A stretch of DNA of 64,000 nucleotides from Butyricimonas faecalis. Its GTDB lineage: Bacteria > Bacteroidota > Bacteroidia > Bacteroidales > Marinifilaceae. Below, in pieces: positions 42,074 through 50,743 of this stretch (its first letter is position 1; each line of letters opens with the position of its first letter). The position numbers and the translations under genes are program-made. The notes under the pieces are model-generated. The model was given only the letters and a program-made list of their open reading frames with translations, did no database searches and was not told the origin of the DNA. The stretch spans positions 2,604,001 to 2,668,000 of the forward strand of contig NZ_CP032819.1 in the NCBI RefSeq assembly GCF_003991565.1, read 5' to 3'.

Positions 42074-42295
42074 TTATCCTTTTGTTCCGATAGTTGTCTT
42101 GAACTCATATTCTGTCATGTCCTCCCTGATGACCGGTCCGTGAACGGTAGCCGTCGTCAGTTCCGGGTACATGTTCGAATAGTAGTTCATGACCATGTCC
42201 GGCGAGATGTTCGGATCCGGGTCCTGAAGAGTAATATACTCTGTTCCTTTCTTGAATCTGAATGAGCGTGTCATTCCTTTAATTTCGAGTGCCAT
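42074..42295 (-). CDS. PRTRC system protein C
   Basis: 73-residue protein starting MALEIKGMTRSFRFKKGTEY. It contains LQDPDPNISPDMVMNYYSNMYPELTTA, the hallmark D-P-N-x-x-x-x-P-x-x-V-x-x-x-Y-x-x-x-Y-P-E-L pattern of PRTRC protein C. The PRTRC (ParB-related, ThiF-related) cassette is found on plasmids and ICEs; its role is unknown but may involve ubiquitin-like chemistry. It lies 3 bp after PRTRC-E. Confidence 0.8.
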   Translation of the reverse strand: MALEIKGMTRSFRFKKGTEYITLQDPDPNISPDMVMNYYSNMYPELTTATVHGPVIREDMTEYEFKTTIGTKG

Positions 42296-42298
42296 GTC

Positions 42299-43273
42299 TT
42301 AAACTGTCTGATAAGGTGAATACTTGGGTTCCAGCATGGACTGCGGGAAATCGATGTATTCCTCGTAGTCCTTCTCACTGTATGCGGGGTGTTCCTGATC
42401 GGAGAGGTACGGTTGCTGTTCGTCCTCCTGCATGAACCGTTCTTCCTGCCAGTCCTGAATTTCAGGCTGCGGCGGATATTGAGGTTGGGAAGGCTGCTGT
42501 CCGCCTGTCAGCTGTACGTATTGCGCGTGCGGCTGTATCTGCGGTCTTGCTTGCGGCTGTGGCGGCTGTTGTTGCGGTGGCCATATTCCTGGCTGTTGCG
42601 GATGCTGCGTGTATGCCTGTTGTGGTCTCTGCGGTACCGGCTGTTGCGGACGTTGCGGTTGCGGATTTCTCTGTACCGGTGTCTGTGTGTATACTGGCTG
42701 TTGGGAGTGTGGCTGTTGCTGCTGTACCGAAGGTTCCGGCTGTGCCTCCTGTTCCATTAGGTCGAAGAGGCTTCCCCGGTTCATTTCCGTGTCGGCTGCC
42801 TTTATCTTCTCCTCGATTTCCTTCAACTGGGCGGCATTCGCGTGTGCTTTCGCCTGTGTAAGCACGCTGACGGCTTCCCGATGGTTCCTGGCGGCTGTCA
42901 GTTCTTCCGCCTTCTTCATCAGTTTCTCGTACTTCTCCCGTTTCTCGCGTTCTTCCTTCGTCTCCTTGGATTTCGCTTCCTTGGCGGCCTTGCTGCTGGC
43001 GGCGGCCTTGTCCGCCTGTGCCTCAAACTGTGCCATGTTGGAGATCAGCCCGCACGCTTTCTGTATCGGTCTTGTGACTGCCTGCAGGAATCCTGTGTCA
43101 AGTTCCTGCGGTGTGCCCGTGACAGTCAGCGGCACGATGTGGTTCTGGGCCTCGTCCTTGAGTCCGTTCGATTTGGGCAATGTGGAAACGGTCAGTTGTC
43201 CGTTTGTCTTGCGGATGACGATCGTGAGGTCCACGCTTTCCGTCATCATCTGGTGGATTGCTGTAAAAAACAT
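42299..43273 (-). CDS. PRTRC system protein E
   Basis: 324 residues. The N-terminal 110 residues carry the PRTRC-E pattern (MFFTAIHQMMTESVDLTIVI, then GTPQELDTGFLQAVTRPIQKACGL). An Ala/Lys/Glu-rich coiled coil spans about 85-170. A long Gln/Pro-rich tail (QQQPHSQQPVYTQTPVQ and similar) ends in an acidic motif SMLEPKYSP. The tail is much longer than the conserved domain and looks disordered. It is the first recognisable gene of the partial cassette. Confidence 0.82.
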   Translation of the reverse strand: MFFTAIHQMMTESVDLTIVIRKTNGQLTVSTLPKSNGLKDEAQNHIVPLTVTGTPQELDTGFLQAVTRPIQKACGLISNMAQFEAQADKAAASSKAAKEAKSKETKEEREKREKYEKLMKKAEELTAARNHREAVSVLTQAKAHANAAQLKEIEEKIKAADTEMNRGSLFDLMEQEAQPEPSVQQQQPHSQQPVYTQTPVQRNPQPQRPQQPVPQRPQQAYTQHPQQPGIWPPQQQPPQPQARPQIQPHAQYVQLTGGQQPSQPQYPPQPEIQDWQEERFMQEDEQQPYLSDQEHPAYSEKDYEEYIDFPQSMLEPKYSPYQTV

Positions 43274-43306
43274 AATTTCAGATATTAAATGATTAGACGA
43301 TGTGTT

Positions 43307-43522
43307 TCAATATTCGCTGAATAATTCAGCCAGCAGCCTGTTCCTATCCGGATGTCTGCATATTTCCAGAACGGGGTTCAGCAGCTTTGAGATGTGAACG
43401 GGACCTGTGGTTCCCCTTGGCGGCAGCTTGATTGCCGGTTGCGGGACGTGTACTTTTGGTCTTCTTGTCACGGGCATCCCTATCGGAGCTGGTGACTGTC
43501 TTGTGATGATCGCTTGTTGCAT
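43307..43522 (-). CDS. Small Pro-rich ICE protein behind a structured leader
   Basis: 71 residues starting MQQAIITRQSPAPIGMPVTR, rich in Pro/Arg in the first half and helical in the second (LLNPVLEICRHPDRNRLLAEL). It lies 33 bp before the PRTRC-E gene. Leader L4 precedes it by 27 nt. No family is recognised. Confidence 0.6.
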   Translation of the reverse strand: MQQAIITRQSPAPIGMPVTRRPKVHVPQPAIKLPPRGTTGPVHISKLLNPVLEICRHPDRNRLLAELFSEY

Positions 43523-43549
43523 ATTCTTTAATTTTTAACTGTGAATACC

Positions 43550-43719
43550 CGGGCTTTGGCAGCCCGTTGAACTACAAGGGCCCAACGGCAAATGCTTCCG
43601 GAAAGGCAGGGTTTTCGGGAAAAATACCGGAGCGCAGCGAGGATGATTTTTTCCGAAACCGCTTGCGGCCTGACCTTGCCGTCCGACAAGAAGCGTTTGC
43701 CAACTTTGCCCTGTAGTTC
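43550..43719 (-). promoter_or_regulatory. Structured leader element, copy L4
   Basis: The outer stem is GAACTACAAGGG / CCCTGTAGTTC, followed by GGCAAATGCTT / AAGCGTTTGCC and GGTTTTCGGGAAAAAT / ATTTTTTCCGAAACC. A gene-proximal hairpin CGGGCT / AGCCCG is present. The core GAGGATGATTTTTTCC is shared with the other copies. Confidence 0.7.
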
Positions 43720-43869
43720 TCGGTTTGCCAATGTCTGTGTTTTCCGTCCATTCCCTTTTTCTTTCCGTGTCATTTCCGGCTGTGACGGATACAAAAAGAG
43801 CCGCCCGCTCCCGGACAGCTCCCTTATGCTGCAATGATAAATTCCGTGCATGTTCCATATCGTCAGATT

Positions 43870-44106
43870 TCAGAAGACCAGAAAACTCAGTATGCACAGA
43901 ATGATTGCCAATGCCACGAGAAAACAGGCTATACGGTAGAGGAACCTGAAGAGTCCCCTGAAACAGATGATGGCCACGGCAGTCCATACAGGCGATATAC
44001 CGTGGGAATAGAGCCAGCTGAATATGATGGCTGCTGTTACGGCCAGCGCGAGTGTCCTTGCCCATCTGCTGTCCGCTATCTTTCTGATACGTTCTTTTGC
44101 TTTCAT
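43870..44106 (-). CDS. Small membrane protein
   Basis: 78 residues: a basic N-terminus (MKAKERIRKIADSRWAR), then about three hydrophobic segments (TLALAVTAAIIFSWLY, VWTAVAIICF and ACFLVALAIILCILSFLVF). It is probably an inner-membrane protein of unknown role. Start codons at 44106 and 44115 are both possible. Leader L5 precedes it. Confidence 0.6.
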   Translation of the reverse strand: MKAKERIRKIADSRWARTLALAVTAAIIFSWLYSHGISPVWTAVAIICFRGLFRFLYRIACFLVALAIILCILSFLVF

Positions 44107-44123
44107 AATCTTCATTTGTTTGG

Positions 44124-44290
44124 CGGGAATGCCATTCCCGGTTTCAGGGGCTTTCTTGCAGTCCGCCTCCACAGGCAAGGTTTTCGGGAAAAATACCGGA
44201 GCCTCTGGCGAGGATGATTTTTCCCAGAAACCGTAAGGCCTGACCTTGCCGGTGGAAACGGGCGGGCTGCGACCTTTGCCCCGCGAATCG
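44124..44290 (-). promoter_or_regulatory. Structured leader element, copy L5
   Basis: Gene-proximal hairpin CGGGAATG / CATTCCCG, then GCAGTCCGCC / GGCGGGCTGC, TCCAC / GTGGA, GGCAAGGT / ACCTTGCC and GGTTTTCGGGAAAAAT / ATTTTTCCCAGAAACC. GAGGATGATTTTTCCC is shared with the other copies. It lies between topB (copy 2) and the small membrane protein gene. Confidence 0.7.
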
Positions 44291-44301
44291 GGATGGCTTC
44301 A

Positions 44302-46401
44302 TCATTTCCTTTTCCTGCCGTTCCCGTTTTTGGGGAACGAGAGTGTCAGGGTGAACCCGGCGTCAAAGGTGACCGAAGCGTCGAAAGCCACGCCCTTCTT
44401 TCCCTTGAATCCCTTGATAAGGCGTGTGGAACCGGAGGAGAAAAGCTGTTCCAGATGCTGGTCCGTCAGTTCCTTGTTCAGGAATCTGCGGTACACGGTC
44501 AGTCCGCACCCTTTATTGTCGCAACGGGCACTCTTTTCCCTGACGATAATGTGTCCGGTCTTGCATTTGGGACAGGTGAATGTGCGGGCGGCTGCCGCCG
44601 GAAGGCTGAGGTTCAGGATTTCACGGGTAGCCTTGCGGGTGTAGTCCGTGATGGATGCCATGAACGTGTCCGGTCCGAGCGTGTGCCGCTCTATCTGGAG
44701 CAGGGTCTTCTCCCAGCTTCCTGTCAGGGAAACATCCGCCACGAGCATGTCCTTCACCGCATCGTAGATATGGAGTCCCTTTTCCGTGGGGACGATGCTC
44801 TTGCCGGAGCGGGCGATATAGTCACGTTTGAACAGTGTGGTGATGATGGCGGCTCTTGTGGCGGGCGTGCCGATGCCCAGCTCCTTCACGGCCTCGCGTG
44901 CCTGTTCGTCGGCTATCTCCCTGCCGCAGGTCTCCATTGCTGCCAGCAGCGTGGCCTCGGTATAGAGCGGTCTGGGCACGGTCTTCTTCTGGGACAGTCC
45001 GAATCCTGAAACAGGAACCGTGTCCCCTTCGGCAAATACGGCCGTACCCTCGTCGGTTTCCGGCTCGTCGTCCTGCCTGTCCTCTTTCCTGCAGAAGATG
45101 CCGCGCCATCCCGGACTGACGACAAGGGAACTTTTCGAGCGGAAATCCATGTTGTCCAGGCGACATTCCATAAGAATCAGTTCCTTCTCGCAGCAGGGCG
45201 AGAACGCCTCCAGCATACGTCCGGCTATCAGCGTATAGACGGCCTCCTCCGCTTCGGAAAGCCCTTCGGGTGCGATGCCGGTCGTGATGAGAGCATGGTG
45301 GTCCGTCACTTTACGGTCGTCCACGCTACGGGTGTTGAGACGCGCAAAGTCAAGGATTCCGGCACTTGTGGCGAATTCGGGCATGGCCATTATCCTTTCC
45401 AACAGACCGGGCACGCAGGCCATCACATCGTGCGGGATATACCGGCTTCCCGTTCTCGGGTAGGAAATGAGCTTCTTCTCGTAGAGCGACTGGGCGATGT
45501 CCAGCGTCTTTGCTGCGGGCAGGTCGAGGTGCACGTTGCAGTCCTTCTGGAGTGCCGTTAGGTCGTAGAGCAACGGCGGCTGTTGCAGGCTTTTCCTGCG
45601 CTCCACCTTCGTGACCGTCGCCGAAGAATCGGGAGAGAGACTGCGGTAGGCGGCTTCCGCCTTCTGCCTGTCGTCAAAGGTCGCGGGATGGAAGAAGCGG
45701 CGGTGTGACGTGCCGCCATTGAGGGTGACATGCAGCTGCCAGTATGGTGTGGATACGAAACTGCGGTTCTCCCTGTAGCGGCTGCATATCATGGCGAGCG
45801 TCGGAGTCTGCACCCGTCCGATCGAGTTGTTGGACGAGCCGGAAACGATGGCCAGGGCACGGCTGGCGTTCATGCCCACCAGCCAGTCTGCCTTCGCGCG
45901 ACTGTCGGCGGCGGTATACAGGCTGTCGTATTCCGAGCCGTCCTTCAGTTCCTCCAGACCTTTTCGTATGGCCTCGTCAGTAAGCGAGGAGATCCACAGG
46001 CGTCTGAACGGTTTCGTGCAGCCCAGAAAGTCGTATATCCAGCGGAAGATAAGTTCCCCTTCACGACCGGCATCGGTAGCCACGACGATGCTGTCACAGC
46101 GGTTGAACACGCTTTCTATGACTTTCAGCTGTTTTGAGGCGGCGATGTCCGTAACCATTCCCCTGTCCGTGCGCATCTGTCGGGAGACCAGGCGGAACGG
46201 GTCCGGCAGCATCGGCAAGTCCTCCTCCGCCGTTTTCGTATAACCATAAGTGTCCGGTATGGCCAGTGACACGAGGTGTCCCAGTGCCCAGGTCACCATA
46301 TATCCGTTACCGGAACAGTAGCCGTCATTTCTTGTATCAGCCCCGACTACACGGGCAATGTCCATGCCTACACTCGGCTTTTCTGCGATGATTGCTATCA
46401 T
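44302..46401 (-). CDS. topB: DNA topoisomerase III (second copy, complete)
   Basis: 699-residue type IA topoisomerase. The Toprim start MIAIIAEKPSVG, DAGREGELIF (about 112-121) and active-site Tyr in PRTGSRYIP (about 318) are all present. A C-terminal zinc domain carries CPKCKTGH and CDNKGCG, followed by a basic tail with GNGRKRK. It is collinear with the truncated copy at 1-1979. It ends a three-gene operon with the DUF4099 and DUF3945 genes. In CTnDOT the Exc topoisomerase takes part in regulating excision and transfer; a similar role is possible here. Confidence 0.95.
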   Translation of the reverse strand: MIAIIAEKPSVGMDIARVVGADTRNDGYCSGNGYMVTWALGHLVSLAIPDTYGYTKTAEEDLPMLPDPFRLVSRQMRTDRGMVTDIAASKQLKVIESVFNRCDSIVVATDAGREGELIFRWIYDFLGCTKPFRRLWISSLTDEAIRKGLEELKDGSEYDSLYTAADSRAKADWLVGMNASRALAIVSGSSNNSIGRVQTPTLAMICSRYRENRSFVSTPYWQLHVTLNGGTSHRRFFHPATFDDRQKAEAAYRSLSPDSSATVTKVERRKSLQQPPLLYDLTALQKDCNVHLDLPAAKTLDIAQSLYEKKLISYPRTGSRYIPHDVMACVPGLLERIMAMPEFATSAGILDFARLNTRSVDDRKVTDHHALITTGIAPEGLSEAEEAVYTLIAGRMLEAFSPCCEKELILMECRLDNMDFRSKSSLVVSPGWRGIFCRKEDRQDDEPETDEGTAVFAEGDTVPVSGFGLSQKKTVPRPLYTEATLLAAMETCGREIADEQAREAVKELGIGTPATRAAIITTLFKRDYIARSGKSIVPTEKGLHIYDAVKDMLVADVSLTGSWEKTLLQIERHTLGPDTFMASITDYTRKATREILNLSLPAAAARTFTCPKCKTGHIIVREKSARCDNKGCGLTVYRRFLNKELTDQHLEQLFSSGSTRLIKGFKGKKGVAFDASVTFDAGFTLTLSFPKNGNGRKRK

Positions 46402-46494
46402 ATTGTAAGATAAAAATTAAGCCGTTTCCCGTTTTCCATGCGGAAGACAGGAAACGGCGGTAAGACATCGGTTTACTTGATAATTGCTCCCAGA

Positions 46495-46758
46495 TTATTT
46501 GCCCAGCGGTGTCACTCCCTGGATTTCCAGTAGCGGGGACTCGCCCTTACGGACCAGTTGGAGCGTGGCGTCCATCACCACGTCCACGCCGAGGAGCACG
46601 AGGCTCAGGGACATCACTTTCGTTTTCTCTCCCCTGAGGAGGGTGTCCATTTCGCCGGAGAGTTCCAGCTCGTCCTTCATGATACCGATACCGGAGAGTT
46701 CGTCCCAGTTCACTTCATCAGCCTTGAAAGGCATGTCGTTTCCGTTTTCCTTTTTCAT
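46495..46758 (-). CDS. Small stand-alone DUF4099-like protein (second copy)
   Basis: 87 residues starting MKKENGNDMPFKADEVNWDELSGIGI. The internal ATG at 46758 is chosen to match the start of the first copy (2077-2340), with which it is nearly identical over its central 50 residues. It lies between the DUF3945 gene (48-bp gap) and topB (93-bp gap). The function is unknown. Confidence 0.75.
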   Translation of the reverse strand: MKKENGNDMPFKADEVNWDELSGIGIMKDELELSGEMDTLLRGEKTKVMSLSLVLLGVDVVMDATLQLVRKGESPLLEIQGVTPLGK

Positions 46759-46806
46759 ATTTCTTTCTTTTTTTTGATTCAACATTCATTTTTCAGTAAC
46801 CTGTTG

Positions 46807-48579
46807 TCAGGCAATGCTCGCACCTTTTGACTTGCGGTTTCCCTGTTCCTGTCGCTGGCTGTTGGCCACCACATTGCGCTGCGAGGCATCACGCTTGCGG
46901 TCAGGATTCTCGTTGTAGAAGTCCAGACGCCCCTGGTTGAAGTTCGCCTTGACGTACTGCGAGATGGTCTTCCCGTCATATCCCTTGATGCCTTCCACCA
47001 GCACGGCCTTTCCGCTCTGCAGGTCCGCACGCTGCTGTCTGGTCAGTTCCACGTCCCATACCTTGGGTGGAATCTTGAAATCCTCGCGCTGCTCGAAGCC
47101 GTCCGGCGTACGGGAGTAGCTCAGGCGTCCCGTTTCCAGGTCGGCCTTGATGAAGGAGGAGAATTCCTCTCCCTTGCGGTTCACCATGTCATTGAGGAAA
47201 ATCACCTTGCCGTCACGGAGCTGCTGCTGTTCCTCCGCCGTAATCTTCACCCCGTTGATTTCGTTGGGAATATAGATTTCGCGTGCGCCTTCCGGAGAGT
47301 CCGGATTATAGCGGGTGTAGGACGGGCGGCCTGTCGCCTCGTCCAACTTCACGTAGGAGGAGAACACCTCGCCGTCCTTGCGCTGCATTCCCTCCACGAA
47401 GATGGCTTTTCCAGCGTTCAGGTCCTCAATCTGTTTCTGTGTCAGTTCCACGCCCCCGAGTGTCTGGCGGTTGAAGAGCTTGTCGTTCTCGAAAATGAAC
47501 TCGACACCCCTGCGTTCGGCATTCACCTGAATGAAGGCGTTGAACTCGTTGCCGGATTTGGCGATCATGCCCTCTACATAGACCTTCTTGCCTTCACGCA
47601 GGTCATTCTGCTCCTGCTCTGTCAGTTCCACTCCCTTGATTTCCCTCGGGATGAAAGCATTCTCCGCTTTCATGGCGACCACCTCGTTGGTCAGCTTGTC
47701 GATGCTGATGAAGGATGGGATATATTCCCCGTTGCGTCCTTTCAGTTCCACGACACGCCCCATGTTGCCCGTTTCGAGCAGGTTCTTCTTGTCCTCGTCG
47801 GAGAAGATGTGTCCGAAGTACGGTCGGTCAAGGTCGGGTTTCTGCCGGATACCGTGGATGCCGAGCACCACTTCGCCCGCCATGGACTGCTGGAAGGACA
47901 GACGTGCGTCCGTTCTCAGTACGGCCGAGCCGAAGTTCATGCTTATGGGCACGACCTGGTTGGTCTTGTAGCCCTTGAGCATCTGTTCGAGCAGTCCGCG
48001 TTCCTGGAGGTATTCACGGGAGATTCCGAAATTCTTGAGCTGTTCCCAGTTGATCATGGACTCGTTGTAACGGTACTGGGGGGACTGGTTCTGCGGCTGG
48101 CTGTCAGCTGCGGCAGCCTGCTGCTGGGTTTCATTTTTCTTTGCCATTTCTTCTTGGTTTTTGGGGTTGATACTTTGGTTTTCCTTGTTGCGCGGAACAA
48201 TCTCGTACTGCTTGAGAAATTCCTCCACGGCTTTTGTCTTTTTTCCTGCGGCGATGTCCTCGATGGCCTGCTGTACGGCAGGGTCGTCCAGCCTGTCTTC
48301 CTTGACGGAGAGGATTCCGAAGCGTGTCGGGTCTTTCAGCTGGCTCCAGAAGTTCTTGATGAAGTTCTCGAAGGCGTCTGCATAGCGGTCAATCTTCAGG
48401 AAGGAGTTCCGGTTCTGCCTGTCGGCGGCTACCGTGTTGAATTTTCCGTCCTGTCCGATTTGCGACACCGCTTCCAGAATCAGTTCCATCTTGTCAAGGA
48501 TGAACACGATGTCACTCATCTGCTCGTTTTCGGAGACCTGCGGTTTCGGGGGTTCTTCCCTTGCATTTTTCTTTGCCAT
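46807..48579 (-). CDS. DUF4099/DUF3945 repeat protein (second copy)
   Basis: 590 residues with the same domain order as the first copy: N-terminal helical domain, Gln/Ala-rich linker with an internal MAKKNETQQQ, DUF4099 domain, and at least four DUF3945 units. Long stretches are identical to copy 1, for example the DUF3945 unit starting VWDVELTR. The differences are concentrated in the linker and in some repeat surfaces. It begins the operon and carries the same -7 box and 29-bp box upstream. Confidence 0.87.
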   Translation of the reverse strand: MAKKNAREEPPKPQVSENEQMSDIVFILDKMELILEAVSQIGQDGKFNTVAADRQNRNSFLKIDRYADAFENFIKNFWSQLKDPTRFGILSVKEDRLDDPAVQQAIEDIAAGKKTKAVEEFLKQYEIVPRNKENQSINPKNQEEMAKKNETQQQAAAADSQPQNQSPQYRYNESMINWEQLKNFGISREYLQERGLLEQMLKGYKTNQVVPISMNFGSAVLRTDARLSFQQSMAGEVVLGIHGIRQKPDLDRPYFGHIFSDEDKKNLLETGNMGRVVELKGRNGEYIPSFISIDKLTNEVVAMKAENAFIPREIKGVELTEQEQNDLREGKKVYVEGMIAKSGNEFNAFIQVNAERRGVEFIFENDKLFNRQTLGGVELTQKQIEDLNAGKAIFVEGMQRKDGEVFSSYVKLDEATGRPSYTRYNPDSPEGAREIYIPNEINGVKITAEEQQQLRDGKVIFLNDMVNRKGEEFSSFIKADLETGRLSYSRTPDGFEQREDFKIPPKVWDVELTRQQRADLQSGKAVLVEGIKGYDGKTISQYVKANFNQGRLDFYNENPDRKRDASQRNVVANSQRQEQGNRKSKGASIA

Positions 48580-48619
48580 AATTTTTGATTTTTAGTGTTG
48601 ATAACTCATGTTGTCACCG

Positions 48620-48627
48620 CAAATATA
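48620..48627 (-). promoter_or_regulatory. -7 box of the second DUF3945-topB operon
   Basis: Minus-strand TATATTTG, identical to the octamer at 4196-4203, 40 bp before the start codon. The flanking sequence is also partly conserved between the two operons. Confidence 0.6.
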
Positions 48628-48672
48628 TAGGAGAAAAATTGATAAATAATTGATTTGCAATATGTTAGGATG

Positions 48673-48701
48673 CACATTACACCATGTGTCATCACATTAC
48701 A
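48673..48701 (-). repeat. 29-bp regulatory box, copy D
   Basis: Minus-strand GTGTAATGT, then GATGACACATG, then GTGTAATGT: two perfect 9-bp direct repeats 20 bp apart. It ends 45 bp before the -7 box. This is the most regular of the four copies. Confidence 0.72.
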
Positions 48702-48893
48702 CCGCAGGCCGGAGAAAACGGAGCGAAAAAGCGTGGGAAAACGGCAGGAAAAGGAGAAAAAACAAGGGACGAGAAAGAAAAGGGAAAAGACGGGAACAGG
48801 CTGGAAAGACAAGGGCATGGCGGTACGCACTGCCGAACGGAAGAAAAGGAAAAACTGTAATTATGCGACGACGAACCGGGAGGAAAAGGGGCG
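48702..48893. other. Purine-rich tract between divergent genes
   Basis: The plus strand is almost wholly A and G over about 150 nt (for example GGAGAAAACGGAGCGAAAAA), as at 4275-4440 beside the first DUF3945 operon. I see no gene in it. A GGAGG-like sequence lies close before the start of the 48894 gene. Confidence 0.5.
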
Positions 48894-49250
48894 ATGTATG
48901 AGGTAACGATCGAGCAGTCGGGAGATTTCCGCAGCTTCATTAAGTCGGTCGTGGTAGTCGCCAACGGTACGCGGTTGAAAGACGGGGCGACGGGGGAAAG
49001 CCTCGCAAGCCCGTTGATTCTAAGCGATGAAGAACTGGCCGTCGAAAAGGTGACGTTAACCACGACGGGAAAGGCGATCGAGTTCGCCGTTTCCGGTAGT
49101 GTCGTGGACGGGGAGGACGGTGTCGTGAACGAGCCGATGCAGTGGGTTGTGACCGTTTACAAGAACGGAAAGGAGATCGAGAAAAAGAGCCTTTCTTTCC
49201 GGGACGGGAAGGAGATCGGTATGGATGATCTTAATCTGTATTATAATTGA
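48894..49250 (+). CDS. Small beta-rich protein, unknown
   Basis: 118 residues starting MYEVTIEQSGDFRSFIKSVV, with alternating strands (VEKVTLTTTGKAIEFAVSG, then QWVVTVYKNGKEIEKKSLSF). There is no signal peptide. I do not recognise the family. It is a single plus-strand gene with GGGAGGAAAAGG 5-15 bp upstream of the start and a strong terminator 17 bp after the stop. It lies between the topB module and the fimbrial cluster. Confidence 0.65.
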   Translation: MYEVTIEQSGDFRSFIKSVVVVANGTRLKDGATGESLASPLILSDEELAVEKVTLTTTGKAIEFAVSGSVVDGEDGVVNEPMQWVVTVYKNGKEIEKKSLSFRDGKEIGMDDLNLYYN

Positions 49251-49266
49251 CGTGACGACCTGAATG

Positions 49267-49298
49267 TCCCCCGGATGAATGTTCGGGGGATTTTTTTT
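49267..49298 (+). terminator. Intrinsic terminator after gene 48894
   Basis: TCCCCCG / CGGGGGA stem with a 10-nt loop, followed by eight T residues. Confidence 0.85.
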
Positions 49299-49378
49299 CT
49301 TTTGGGCGTTCCCGTGGGACGGTCGGGCTTTACGTTTCAAGTCCTCGCCTAAAGGCTGTGGGCTTTACTCTGCAATCC

Positions 49379-50365
49379 CTAACGCATGGCTGAAAACTCC
49401 TCTTGCCGGTGGTGTTCTTCTTCATACAGCCTCATGCGTTCTTGTAATGCTTCTTTTAAATTGTCGCTTTTTTTCAGTCCGAGTTTGGCACGTATGTTCG
49501 CTCGTTGGCTGGTTATGTTTCCGCTACTCCGATGTAATAATTCGCATATTTGGCTGACGGTCTTGTCTTGCAGTATTAAACGGCAGATGTTTAATTCGGA
49601 CGGGGATAAATTGGGATATATTCTCCTGATTGTATCAAGTTTACTTTTTTCCTTTTTCTGGTATGCGGCAAGGGCTGTAAAAAGATTTTCTTTGGATTGT
49701 TCCCCTATTATGTTTAACAGGGAGCTTGTCTTTTCTTCCGGGTTATTCTCGCTTAACAACTCGGCGAACGCGAATAGTTCTTCCTTTTTCATTTGGAGAC
49801 GTTTCAAAAGCATTTCCTCTTCCTCTTTTAGCAAGTTGCTACTTTTTAGCAAGCTGCTGATATTACTGTGTAAGGATCTTCCTAATAAGGGGATCATGGT
49901 GTATATGATGATGATCAAAGGCAGATAACTGTATAGGAACGGTTCGTCGGTGATAAGTGTGCAGATTGTATAGGAAGCTATGGTAAGGGAGGACAATAGG
50001 ATGGAGATATTACTCATATAGGCACAGATGGAAAGCATGGTAAATAAGAGAGAGATAGTAATGTTACTCATTATCAATGCTCTTTGATAACTATATTCAT
50101 ATCCGCTACATATTGAGCAATAAATTATTTCGATAAAAATCTCGATATGTATGGCTATCAGTATAATGGAAAAGGTCGTGGTCAGATTTACTCTCTTTTT
50201 AAAATAAGCGAGAGTGCACATAATGATAAACAGGAATAATACGCTGTTAATATAATAAAACTGTTCATTGGGAAATGGAACTGAATATATGTATATGGGT
50301 GCGCATAAGACCAGCATGAGCAGGGATAGATGAAAGACTCGTTTTTGTTGATACGTTATTATCAT
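49379..50365 (-). CDS. Membrane-anchored LuxR-type regulator of the fimbrial cluster
   Basis: 328 residues. About five hydrophobic helices lie in the first 190 residues. A coiled segment (LLKEEEEMLLKRLQMKKEEL) follows. The C-terminus is a LuxR-type helix-turn-helix (LSPSELNICRLILQDKTVSQICELL, then SGNITSQRANIRAKLGL). Such regulators often stand next to fimbrillin loci. The start at 50365 is chosen because the residues before it are AT-rich and unlike a protein start; ATGs at 50440 and 50485 are alternatives. It is divergent from the fimbrial operon and probably controls it. Confidence 0.75.
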   Translation of the reverse strand: MIITYQQKRVFHLSLLMLVLCAPIYIYSVPFPNEQFYYINSVLFLFIIMCTLAYFKKRVNLTTTFSIILIAIHIEIFIEIIYCSICSGYEYSYQRALIMSNITISLLFTMLSICAYMSNISILLSSLTIASYTICTLITDEPFLYSYLPLIIIIYTMIPLLGRSLHSNISSLLKSSNLLKEEEEMLLKRLQMKKEELFAFAELLSENNPEEKTSSLLNIIGEQSKENLFTALAAYQKKEKSKLDTIRRIYPNLSPSELNICRLILQDKTVSQICELLHRSSGNITSQRANIRAKLGLKKSDNLKEALQERMRLYEEEHHRQEEFSAMR

Positions 50366-50743
50366 TTCTCTTTCTTTTTTGTCGTAAGTTTGAGTTTTTA
50401 TTGAACTTAGAAAAGAGGCGGCTTTTGTGCTGAATATCATGTATTTTATTGTTTTAAGTGTTATTAAGTATGATGTTTCTTGCAAAGATAACTGTTTTTT
50501 TGTATGTTTAAGTACTTTTCTTTATGATGTTAAGTATTTTTAATTGTTGTGTAAGCATGATTGGCTGCTGTGGTAAGTGTTGTAGTTGTTGTGTGGTTGT
50601 CTTTTTAAGTATTTATAAGTTTAAAATGTTTGTTTTTTGCTTTGGAAGCTGGTTTATAAGTGTGTATTTTGCGGTCGAAATTCAAGGGGTGTAAAAGCCT
50701 GGGTTTGGATTGTCATATTAACAAATGATTAAATGACGAAAAG
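50366..50743. other. AT-rich divergent promoter region
   Basis: T-rich noncoding DNA between the LuxR-type regulator and the fimbrial operon. Several TTAAGTNTT-like motifs recur (around 50451-50465, 50507-50515, 50529-50538 and 50612-50620) and might be regulator sites. I find no exact TAnnTTTG box in the expected place; TATTTTGC near 50667 is the closest. Confidence 0.4.

Noticed and set aside
47809..48588. A 259-codon open frame on the plus strand
   Set aside because: Antisense to the second DUF3945 gene, which is clearly coding and has a paralogue.
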